Both the position numbers and the translations under genes were made by a program. This document shows, one piece after another, positions 1 to 5,537 of a DNA stretch of 8,971 nt (positions within the stretch are counted from its first letter, which is position 1; each line of letters starts with the position of its first letter). Under the pieces are notes generated by a model. The model was given only the letters and a program-made list of their open reading frames with translations, did no database searches and was not told where the DNA came from. The DNA lies in contig JAKAPG010000058.1 of NCBI GenBank assembly GCA_021823085.1, positions 1-8,971 on the forward strand. The letters run 5' to 3'. Origin of the DNA: Thermoplasmata archaeon (lineage in GTDB: Archaea > Thermoplasmatota > Thermoplasmata > Lutacidiplasmatales > UBA184).

Positions 1-11
1 CCCGGGTCCGA

Positions 12-347
12 CTACGACTTCATGATGGCGACCAGGAAGATCCCGATCGCTGCCAGGGCGCCGATGACGGCCGCGATGATGACGAGGAACGACTGCCACA
101 GAAGGGTCCCGAGCTGGTGGGGAGGCGAGCCGTAGTAGCTGTAGACGAACGCGAACAATATCCCGACAACGATGCCGACGATGAGGAGCGCGAGCCCGAT
201 GCCCCGGCTGCGGCCGCTCCCGAAGTAGGCAGTGAACGCCCCGGCGAGCAGCAGGAACAGCCCGAAGATCAGCAGCAGGATCGTGACGAACTGCCAGCCA
301 CCGACGCTCAGCGAACTCGACGCGGCCACGACCCCCAATCCTACCAT
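12..347 (-). CDS. Small three-helix membrane protein of unknown function
   Basis: This 111-residue protein has no family I recognise. Three hydrophobic stretches long enough to cross the membrane lie at about residues 18-42, 49-70 and 83-108. They are joined by a short basic loop (GSGRSRG, 43-49) and a polar loop (SYYGSPPHQLG, 70-80). There is no obvious catalytic motif or large soluble domain, so it is probably an integral cytoplasmic-membrane protein. The ATG at 345-347 is preceded by a purine-rich Shine-Dalgarno stretch (GAGGAGAGG) about 8 bases upstream, which supports this start. It begins 22 bases after the stop of the RAM-domain gene on the same strand, so the two are likely co-transcribed from the TATA box at 641-650. 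That pairing hints that the RAM protein and this membrane protein work together, but this is inference only. Confidence 0.75.
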   Translation of the reverse strand: MVGLGVVAASSSLSVGGWQFVTILLLIFGLFLLLAGAFTAYFGSGRSRGIGLALLIVGIVVGILFAFVYSYYGSPPHQLGTLLWQSFLVIIAAVIGALAAIGIFLVAIMKS

Positions 348-369
348 CGAATGATCCTCTCCTCGGTTC

Positions 370-603
370 TCAGAACCGGATTCCCGTCAAGGTCTTCGTG
401 TCGATCACGCCGGAGATGCTGCGGATCTGGTCCACCACGAGCTGGCCGAGGGCGTTGAAGTCCTCCGCCTCGACCTTCGCGATCAGGTCGTACTCTCCGA
501 AGAGAGGGTGCAGCTCCACGATTCCTTTCACGCGCAGGAGCTCGTTGTACACGTCGTGCTCCTTCGCGGGTGCGGTACTGATCAACACAAAGCCGATCGC
601 CAC
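370..603 (-). CDS. Stand-alone Lrp/AsnC effector-binding (RAM) domain protein
   Basis: At 77 residues this is the length of a single AsnC_trans_reg/RAM domain, with no DNA-binding helix-turn-helix attached. The beta-alpha-beta-beta-alpha-beta pattern is visible: strand AIGFVLIST (2-10), helix EHDVYNELLRV (15-25), strand VELHPLFG (29-36), the conserved GEYDLIAKVEA (36-46), helix DFNALGQLVVDQI (48-60), and a final strand VIDTKTLTGI (66-75). In full-length Lrp/AsnC proteins this domain oligomerises and binds amino acids. Stand-alone versions are known in archaea and bacteria and may bind amino acids or partner with full-length Lrp proteins. The start is a GTG at 601-603 with GGTGA five to ten bases upstream. 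A clear TATA box sits about 42 bases before the start, implying a leader of only about 15 bases. It is first in a two-gene unit with the membrane protein at 12-347. Confidence 0.88.
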   Translation of the reverse strand: MAIGFVLISTAPAKEHDVYNELLRVKGIVELHPLFGEYDLIAKVEAEDFNALGQLVVDQIRSISGVIDTKTLTGIRF

Positions 604-640
604 GGTTCACCGGTGCAGATGCGGCGAGGACAACGGCCCG

Positions 641-650
641 CTTTATAAGG
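641..650 (-). promoter_or_regulatory. TATA box for the RAM/membrane-protein unit
   Basis: On the minus strand this reads CCTTATAAAG, a good archaeal TATA box standing out in very GC-rich surroundings. Its centre is about 42 bases before the GTG at 603. With the usual TATA-to-start spacing of about 25-30 bases, the transcript would start near 615-620, giving a leader just long enough for the GGTGA ribosome-binding site. A 7-base inverted repeat (GCCCGCT at 636-642, AGCGGGC at 660-666) flanks it. Confidence 0.6.
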
Positions 651-656
651 ATTGTC

Positions 657-675
657 GAGAGCGGGCAGCGCTCTC
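657..675. repeat. Perfect 7-bp inverted repeat, candidate operator
   Basis: GAGAGCG (657-663) and CGCTCTC (669-675) are exact reverse complements separated by 5 bases, a 19-base dyad. It lies just upstream of the TATA box of the minus-strand RAM gene, where a bound dimer could affect recruitment of TBP/TFB. The geometry suits a dimeric HTH regulator, but no binding protein can be assigned from sequence alone. Confidence 0.45.
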
Positions 676-713
676 CGTCAGAAACGACGGGCCGGGGTCG
701 CGATGCGAGGGCA

Positions 714-740
714 CGTGGGCGCCTCGTGCGGGCGCCCACG
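714..740. repeat. Perfect 10-bp inverted repeat, candidate operator or hairpin
   Basis: CGTGGGCGCC (714-723) and GGCGCCCACG (731-740) are exact reverse complements separated by the 7 bases TCGTGCG. The arms are long and GC-rich enough to form a very stable hairpin if transcribed. The dyad sits about 30 bases upstream of the putative TATA box of the MFS gene and about 65 bases beyond the TATA box of the RAM gene. There is no T-rich tract after it, so a terminator is unlikely. A binding site for a dimeric regulator is the simpler reading. Confidence 0.5.
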
Positions 741-767
741 GATTCTTGTCGAGTGGAGGGAACGGCG

Positions 768-775
768 CTTAAGTA
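768..775 (+). promoter_or_regulatory. Probable weak TATA box for the MFS gene
   Basis: CTTAAGTA is the only AT-rich patch close to the MFS start and its centre is about 41 bases before the ATG at 813, matching the spacing of the two better TATA boxes in this window (about 40-42). A purine-rich stretch (GAGTGGAGGGAA) precedes it. It deviates from the consensus, so the call is tentative. Confidence 0.4.
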
Positions 776-812
776 GGGGCTCCATCGGAATGGAACGCGA
801 GGCTGCGCAGCG

Positions 813-2249
813 ATGACCACCGCGCCCGGGACATGGTCCTCGCGATTGCTCGCCAAGCCGTGGCTGCTCGCCTTCGTTCCCATCAACGCTGCGACGGCCG
901 GGTTCGGCGTCGTCCTTCCACTGATCATCCTCCTTCCGCTTCACGGGACGTGGGCCGAGGTCGCCCTCGCGGCCACGATCTTCAACACGGCGGTCATCGC
1001 GTCGTCCGTCGTATGGGGCCACCTCGCCGATCGCTACCCCCGGCGCCGCGGGTTCCTGATCGTCAACTACGCCGGCTATGCGGTGCTCTACTCGCTCATC
1101 GCCCTGCTCCCGTCGATCGGCCTCCTCTACCTTCTCTACGCCGTCATCGGGCTTGTAGCGCCGGCGGGGGCGAGCGCATCGACCCTCCTCATCCTCGAGA
1201 AGTTTCCTGAGGCCGAGCGGGCGAACGCCTACGCCTCGTTCCAGGAGATGGCGATCGTCGGCAGCATGGTCGGGCTACTCCTCGGTTTTGCGTGGACGAC
1301 CGACGCGCTCGCGCTCTACTCTCTCCTGTACCTGTTGGCGGCGCTCGCGGCGGTGTCGGCGATCGCAATGTGGTTCGGCGTCAGCGAAGGCGAACGGACG
1401 GCGCTCACGACCCAGGTCGCCCACCACCTCGACAGCCTGACCGCACGTACCCGGCAGTGGCCCGGGTTCCGGATCTCGATCCCGTTCTTCCCCGTCCGGC
1501 CGCGCCTCTCCCGGCGTTCGTGGAGCCGGTTCCGTCGGTGGACCCGGGAAGAGTTGAAGCACGAGATCCCCTTGGTCCTCGCGGCGACGTTCCTGTTCAA
1601 CTTCGCGGCGAATCTGTTCAACATCACGCTGACGCCGTACCTCGCGTCGGTCGGGCTCACCGCCTCGTTGATCTTCTTGGTCAACTTCGGGAACAGCGCC
1701 GGACAGGGCGCCCTCTACCCGTTCTCGGGAGCGTTGACCGCGCGGATCGGCGCGGACCGTCTCGTCCGATATTCGACCTACGTGCGCGCCCTCGCCTACC
1801 TCGCCACCGCCGGCTTCGCGGCCGCTCTCCTGATCTCGTCGCGCGCCTTCACCGCCAATCTCATCGCCTACGGAGTCGCCGGCGGAGCGATCGCGTTCTT
1901 CACGATCTCCTCGTCGTTGATGCTGTTCCGCAGCTTGCGCGGGCGGGATTCCGGACGGGTCCTCGGAGTGAACAGTGCCCTCGGCGGAGGCGCCGCGGTC
2001 GCGGGCGCCGGCGCCTCGGGCCTGCTCGCGCTCGTAGGGAGCTACGATCTGGTCTTCCTCGTGGCCACCGGAGCTCTCCTCAGCTCGCTCCCGGTCTGGG
2101 CCGCGGCAAGCGTGGCCTACGAACGTCGCCGTTCGCGCGAAGAGATCACGATCGGACCGCCCGCCGTTCCTTCCGGCCCGGCCCCGGCGACCGCACCGCC
2201 CCACGCTCCGGTCGTGGGCGACGGGGCACGGTCCGCCAAGGCTGATTAA
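813..2249 (+). CDS. Major facilitator superfamily transporter, substrate unknown
   Basis: This 478-residue protein has the layout of a 12-helix MFS permease: about six hydrophobic segments at residues 15-190, a long basic cytoplasmic loop at about 190-250 rich in Arg/Trp/Ser, and about six more at 252-435. The loop between helices 2 and 3 carries GHLADRYPRRR (69-79), a clear match to MFS motif A (GxLaDrxGrrr). Together these place it in the cytoplasmic membrane as a secondary transporter or efflux pump. Nothing identifies the substrate. The tail from about residue 440 is hydrophilic and rich in Pro and Ala, and probably disordered. The ATG at 813 has GAGG 10 bases upstream, and a weak TATA box lies about 41 bases upstream. 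Citrate synthase follows 35 bases downstream on the same strand and may share the transcript, but a carboxylate substrate cannot be inferred from that alone. Confidence 0.9.
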   Translation: MTTAPGTWSSRLLAKPWLLAFVPINAATAGFGVVLPLIILLPLHGTWAEVALAATIFNTAVIASSVVWGHLADRYPRRRGFLIVNYAGYAVLYSLIALLPSIGLLYLLYAVIGLVAPAGASASTLLILEKFPEAERANAYASFQEMAIVGSMVGLLLGFAWTTDALALYSLLYLLAALAAVSAIAMWFGVSEGERTALTTQVAHHLDSLTARTRQWPGFRISIPFFPVRPRLSRRSWSRFRRWTREELKHEIPLVLAATFLFNFAANLFNITLTPYLASVGLTASLIFLVNFGNSAGQGALYPFSGALTARIGADRLVRYSTYVRALAYLATAGFAAALLISSRAFTANLIAYGVAGGAIAFFTISSSLMLFRSLRGRDSGRVLGVNSALGGGAAVAGAGASGLLALVGSYDLVFLVATGALLSSLPVWAAASVAYERRRSREEITIGPPAVPSGPAPATAPPHAPVVGDGARSAKAD

Positions 2250-2250
2250 C
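2243..2250 (+). promoter_or_regulatory. Possible weak TATA-like element before citrate synthase
   Basis: TGATTAAC, spanning the end of the MFS gene, is centred about 38 bases before the citrate synthase ATG, the same spacing as the other TATA boxes here. It departs from consensus and may simply be coding sequence. If functional, citrate synthase would have its own promoter in addition to read-through from the MFS gene. Confidence 0.2.
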
Positions 2251-2284
2251 GCCCCTTCCTTGGGACGCCCGGCAGGGAGGCACC

Positions 2285-3415
2285 ATGGTCGGAGAGTCCA
2301 CCGTTCAAAAGGGGCTTCAGGACGTCGTCGCGCTCGAATCCCGGATCACCTTCATCGACGGCAAGCAGGGTCGGCTCATCTACCGCGGATACGACATCCG
2401 CGACCTGGCCGCGCAGTCGACGTTCGAGGAGGTCGCCTACCTGCTCTGGTATGGAAGACTTCCGACGGCCGCTCAGCTCACCGAGCTCCGAACCACGCTC
2501 GGCGGACTCCGAACGCTCCCGCCCGAGGCCGCCGCGATCGTCGACCGGATGCCGAAGAACGCGAACCCGATGGACGTTCTGCGGACGGCCGTCAGCGCGC
2601 TCGCCATGTTCGAGCCCGGCGAGACCAAGACCGGCCCGAGCTCGATCGGGGGAGCCCAGCGGCTGACCGCGGCGTTGCCGACGATCCTCGGGCAGTTCCA
2701 TCGGCGGAGGGCGGGCCTGCCGAAGCTACGGGCCCGTCCGGAGCTCTCCCATGCGGCCTACCTCCTCTACGCTCTGCTCGACACGGAACCGAGCCCCCTG
2801 GACGTGAACGCGATCGACGTCGCGCTGATCCTGCACGCCGACCACGAGCTCAACGCGTCGACGTTCGCGGCGCGCGTCACCGCTTCGACGCTCAGCGACC
2901 TCTACAGCGCGGTCACGAGCGCGATCGGCACGCTCAAGGGCCCCCTGCACGGCGGTGCGAACGAGCGGGTCATGGAGCTCTTGGACGAGATCAAGACCCC
3001 GGACCGTGCGGAATCGGTCGTGCACGCCCGGCTCGCGAAGCACGAACGGATCATGGGCTTCGGCCACCGGGTCTACCGGGTCGAGGATCCCCGCGCGACG
3101 ATCCTGCGGGAGTGGTCGCGCAAGATCGGAGAGGAACGCAAGGACATCCACTACTACGACCTGTTGCGCGCGGTCGAGTTGGTCGTCATGAAGGAAAAAG
3201 GGCTGTACCCCAACGTCGACCTCTACTCCGGCTCGATCTACACCCTTCTCGGTGTCCCGCACGACCTGTTCACGCCGATCTTCGCCGCGAGCCGCGTGAG
3301 CGGCTGGACCGCCCATGTCCTCGAGGAGTACGACGACCTGCGGTTGATCCGCCCGACCTCGGCCTACGTGGGGCCGACCGACCAGCGCTACGTCCCGATC
3401 GACGAGCGGTCGTGA
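2285..3415 (+). CDS. gltA: Citrate synthase
   Basis: This enzyme condenses acetyl-CoA with oxaloacetate to give citrate, the entry step of the citric acid cycle in the cytoplasm. The 376 residues match the length of archaeal and Gram-positive dimeric citrate synthases. The catalytic triad is visible: His222 in GPLHGGANE (219-227), His261 in MGFGHRVY (257-264) and Asp312 in YPNVDLYSG (308-316). HADHELNAS (184-192) and the Arg-containing SRVSGWTAH (336-344) are also family hallmarks, as is the C-terminal LIRPTSAYVGP. The start is supported by GGAGG four bases before the ATG. Some close homologues also, or instead, use propionyl-CoA (2-methylcitrate synthase), and sequence inspection cannot exclude that activity. 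The gene lies 35 bases after the MFS gene. Its last 146 bases are overlapped on the other strand by the mptD reading frame. Confidence 0.96.
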   Translation: MVGESTVQKGLQDVVALESRITFIDGKQGRLIYRGYDIRDLAAQSTFEEVAYLLWYGRLPTAAQLTELRTTLGGLRTLPPEAAAIVDRMPKNANPMDVLRTAVSALAMFEPGETKTGPSSIGGAQRLTAALPTILGQFHRRRAGLPKLRARPELSHAAYLLYALLDTEPSPLDVNAIDVALILHADHELNASTFAARVTASTLSDLYSAVTSAIGTLKGPLHGGANERVMELLDEIKTPDRAESVVHARLAKHERIMGFGHRVYRVEDPRATILREWSRKIGEERKDIHYYDLLRAVELVVMKEKGLYPNVDLYSGSIYTLLGVPHDLFTPIFAASRVSGWTAHVLEEYDDLRLIRPTSAYVGPTDQRYVPIDERS

Positions 3416-3791
3416 CGGGCTCCCGGACCGAATCGACGCTCATCAACGGATAGTTCAGATCCGGCCGGTGCTCAAGACGCGCGGAGACCTTCACCGGTCC
3501 GTCGGCCAGATCGACCGCGACGTGCAGCATCTCGGCCGTGAGGTAGCGGTAGGCGTAGCGGCCGCGACCGAGAGGCCCACCCGCTTCGGGCCGAATGCGA
3601 ACTCGGACACCGACCACGTACGGTTGGAGGCGCACCGCGGACTCGATCGCGCGCGCCAGGCCGCCGACCGTGCGGGTCGAGACCGGCGTGCCGAGGTACT
3701 GGTGGAAGATTCCGCCGAGCTTGATGCCCGCCTCGAAGACCAAGCGTTCTCGTACCGAGAGCGTCGCGGCCGGACGCGCCCCCGGGTTCAT
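3270..3791 (-). CDS. mptD: Archaeal dihydroneopterin aldolase, MptD type, with C-terminal extension
   Basis: MptD cleaves 7,8-dihydroneopterin to 6-hydroxymethyl-7,8-dihydropterin and glycolaldehyde, a step towards tetrahydromethanopterin or folate-type cofactors. The core at residues 13-120 matches the archaeal family: FEAGIKLGGIFHQYLGTPVS (19-38), RAIESAVRLQPYVVGVRV (47-64), YAYRYLTAEML (79-89) and LNYPLMSVD (112-120). Glu20, His30 and Gln56 fall in these conserved blocks and, from memory of the Methanocaldococcus enzyme, correspond to active-site residues. The ATG at 3789-3791 overlaps the TGA of the synthase gene upstream (ATGA), so translation is probably coupled. Family members usually end soon after the YPLM motif, at about 120 residues. 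Here no stop occurs until 3270, giving 173 residues with a low-complexity Arg/Ser-rich tail that is antisense to citrate synthase. The core assignment is firm; whether the tail is made is uncertain. Confidence 0.85.
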   Translation of the reverse strand: MNPGARPAATLSVRERLVFEAGIKLGGIFHQYLGTPVSTRTVGGLARAIESAVRLQPYVVGVRVRIRPEAGGPLGRGRYAYRYLTAEMLHVAVDLADGPVKVSARLEHRPDLNYPLMSVDSVREPVTTARRSGRSAGRSAPRRPRSGGSTAGRRTPRGHGRSSRSRGSRRRSA

Positions 3792-4549
3792 GGCACCCCC
3801 AACTCGCCCTCCGGAGCCGAGGGTCGCGCGACCGTGAACGGCCCGACGGTGCAGTAGAGGAAGATCCCCGCGGCCATGACGGCGCTCGCGACGAGCGCGA
3901 CATCGTACGCGAGTGAGCCGGCCGCGGGCCGGAACTGGAGGGGGGTGAGCATGAGCGCGGCGGCGATCCCCGTAATCGCCATCGGGATCCTCAGGCGGGC
4001 TCCCCGCCGCATCTTGGGGTAGGCCCACGGAGCGACCATGAGGAGCGCGAAGAGCGCGGCGAACCCGAAGAAGAGGAGCGGCTGGACCGAGAAGAACGCC
4101 GGGACGTAGAGCGCCGCGCCGAACCAGATCACGGCGAGCGCCCCGATCGGCGTCGGGGTCCCGAGAAAGTCCGGATGGCGGAAGTGGCTCGCGGTGAAGC
4201 GGACGAGCCGGGTGAGCGCGAGCGCGAGGTAGAGCGCGCCGACCGCGGAGCCGACGAGGACGTAGGAGCTCCAGGGACTCCCCTGGTCGAGATGGTCGGC
4301 GATCAGGAGGGCGGGTGCGATGCCGAAGGTGATCGCGTCCGCGACGGAGTCCGCGACCCTCCCGAAGACGGATCCCTCCCGGCGGCTGCGCCGCGAGAGG
4401 AGGCCGTCGAGCCCGTCAAAGCCGATGCCGATGGAGATGAGGAGCATCGCGAAGAGAGGGTTCCCGAGGAGGATGTAGACGATCGCGCCGACTCCGACGA
4501 GCGCGTTGGCGAGGGTCGCGAGATTGGCACCGATCCGCCAGCCGCTCAT
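3788..4549 (-). CDS. pssA: CDP-archaeol (diacylglycerol)-serine phosphatidyltransferase
   Basis: This membrane enzyme swaps CMP on a CDP-activated lipid for L-serine; in archaea the product is archaetidylserine. The CDP-alcohol phosphotransferase signature D-x2-DG-x2-AR-x8/9-G-x3-D-x3-D is present as Asp45, Asp48-Gly49, Ser52-Arg53, Gly63, Asp67 and Asp71. Ser replaces the usual Ala in the AR pair, and ADAITFGIAPALL (70-82) after it is typical of the serine-type subfamily. Several hydrophobic helices follow to residue 240. The 253 residues suit the family. The ATG at 4547-4549 overlaps the TGA of the decarboxylase gene (ATGA), and its own TGA overlaps the mptD start the same way. Pairing with the decarboxylase makes serine, rather than inositol or glycerol, the likely head group. 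The archaeol substrate is inferred from the archaeal setting. Confidence 0.92.
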   Translation of the reverse strand: MSGWRIGANLATLANALVGVGAIVYILLGNPLFAMLLISIGIGFDGLDGLLSRRSRREGSVFGRVADSVADAITFGIAPALLIADHLDQGSPWSSYVLVGSAVGALYLALALTRLVRFTASHFRHPDFLGTPTPIGALAVIWFGAALYVPAFFSVQPLLFFGFAALFALLMVAPWAYPKMRRGARLRIPMAITGIAAALMLTPLQFRPAAGSLAYDVALVASAVMAAGIFLYCTVGPFTVARPSAPEGELGVP

Positions 4550-5163
4550 CCGAGTTCCTCGGCGATCGGAGAGAGCCCCCCTCGGACCCGGTCGCCCACC
4601 CGCACGGTCGGTCGAACGCGGCCCGCGGGTAAGAGGACGTCGACCCGGGAGCCCAGCACGATCATCCCGAACCGGGCTCCCTTCGTCAGCCGGTCGCCGA
4701 CGGAGACGAACGAGACGAGGCGGCGAGCCACGATCCCGGTCATCTGAACGATCTCCACCTCGCCGAGCTCCGTGTCGATCACGTAGCTCCGCTGCCGGTT
4801 GTGACGCGCGTCGGGCGCGTACGCCGGCCGATACCCTTCCCCGGACGCCCGGGTGGAACGGAGCACTCCGTCGATGGGCACGCGGTTCACGTGGACATCG
4901 GTGACGCTCAGGAACACGGCAATCCGCCAGCGCGGACCCTCCCGGGAGACGGCGAGGACCCTCCCGTCGGCGGCGCTGACGATCCCCGGCCCGGGGACGC
5001 GGTCCGGGTCGCGGAAGAACACGGCGAGGAAGACGACGAACGCGAGGAGGAACGCGACGGGGATCAGCCAGAGGAGGGCGTGAAGGGCGAGCGCGATCGC
5101 TCCCGCAATCGGCACGATGCCGAAGCCGACCGCCAGATAGCGGCCGGACCGCGGCGCGAACAT
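4546..5163 (-). CDS. psd: Archaetidylserine/phosphatidylserine decarboxylase, short (GSR) type
   Basis: This enzyme decarboxylates the serine head group to ethanolamine, the step after the synthase encoded by the next gene. It is a self-processing pyruvoyl enzyme. The 205 residues match the short class of the family. Two N-terminal membrane helices (about 8-50) are followed by FFRDPDR (49-55), the conserved AADGRV with Asp66, DVHVNR with His91, and VLGSRVDVLLP (169-179). Cleavage would fall between Gly171 and Ser172, making Ser172 the pyruvoyl group; GSR in place of GST is usual for the short class. The ATG at 5161-5163 starts 11 bases after the rpsJ stop with no clear Shine-Dalgarno sequence, so translation may be coupled to rpsJ. 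It ends in an ATGA overlap with the synthase gene. With that neighbour it would yield archaetidylethanolamine. Confidence 0.93.
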   Translation of the reverse strand: MFAPRSGRYLAVGFGIVPIAGAIALALHALLWLIPVAFLLAFVVFLAVFFRDPDRVPGPGIVSAADGRVLAVSREGPRWRIAVFLSVTDVHVNRVPIDGVLRSTRASGEGYRPAYAPDARHNRQRSYVIDTELGEVEIVQMTGIVARRLVSFVSVGDRLTKGARFGMIVLGSRVDVLLPAGRVRPTVRVGDRVRGGLSPIAEELG

Positions 5164-5174
5164 TCGCTGCGCGA

Positions 5175-5486
5175 CTAGCTCGTCAGGACGATCTCGATGT
5201 TGACGCCGTCCGGCACCTGGATCCGCATGACCTGGCGCAGGGCGCGTTCGTCCGCGTCGATGTCGATCAGACGCTTGTGGATCCGCATCTCCCAGTGGTC
5301 GATCGTGCTCGTCCCACCGCCGTCCGGCCCCTTGCGGACCGGCACCTTGAGCCTCTTCGTCGGGAGAGGGATGGGGCCCGAGATCCGGACCCCGGTCTTC
5401 TGAGAGATCTCCCGGATCTGCTTGCAGATCGAGTCGACCTTTTGGGACTCGGTGCCGCTCAGCGAGATGCGGGCTACCTGCGCCAT
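5175..5486 (-). CDS. rpsJ: Small ribosomal subunit protein S10 (uS10)
   Basis: S10 is a structural protein of the head of the 30S subunit. The 103-residue product begins AQVARISLSGTES, like other archaeal S10 proteins, and contains GPIPLPTKRLKVPVRKGPDG (41-60) and the basic segment WEMRIHKRLIDIDA, which match the conserved S10 loop and strand. It ends in IQVPDGVNIEIVL, also typical. The ATG at 5484-5486 is chosen because it aligns with the family. An in-frame GTG at 5496-5498 would add four residues and directly abuts a purine-rich run, so it remains possible. Linkage to the EF-1 alpha gene 51 bases upstream is the classical archaeal arrangement. The decarboxylase gene follows 11 bases downstream in the same direction. 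Confidence 0.96.
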   Translation of the reverse strand: MAQVARISLSGTESQKVDSICKQIREISQKTGVRISGPIPLPTKRLKVPVRKGPDGGGTSTIDHWEMRIHKRLIDIDADERALRQVMRIQVPDGVNIEIVLTS

Positions 5487-5523
5487 GGACCTGACCACCC
5501 CCTTCCTTGCCAGGTCGCGACTG

Positions 5524-5532
5524 CCCTAAAGC
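5524..5532 (-). promoter_or_regulatory. Possible weak internal TATA element before rpsJ
   Basis: On the minus strand this reads GCTTTAGGG, in the short gap after tuf. Its centre is about 42 bases before the S10 ATG, matching the spacing of the other promoters in this window. It is a poor match to consensus. If active, it would let rpsJ and the lipid genes be transcribed separately from tuf. Confidence 0.22.
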
Positions 5533-5537
5533 GCTGT

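Larger units (their letters stand above)
604..812. other. Divergent intergenic regulatory region
   Basis: These 209 bases separate the leftward RAM gene from the rightward MFS transporter gene. I see no reading frame with protein-like composition. The region holds a TATA box for each direction (641-650 minus, 768-775 plus) and two perfect inverted repeats (657-675 and 714-740), which are listed separately. It is therefore best read as a shared control region for both flanking transcripts. Confidence 0.7.

Noticed and set aside
1275..2204. 309-codon minus-strand frame antisense to the MFS gene
   Set aside because: It is highly charged, repetitive Arg/Glu/Gly sequence, a typical antisense shadow of a GC-rich membrane-protein gene.
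2260..3453. 397-codon plus-strand frame over citrate synthase
   Set aside because: It is a shifted frame of a gene whose catalytic residues are all in the other frame; its product is Arg/Pro-rich.
5487..5516. Inverted repeat GACCTG/CAGGTC between tuf and rpsJ
   Set aside because: Arms are only 6 bases with a 17-base loop and overlap the S10 leader; likely chance.
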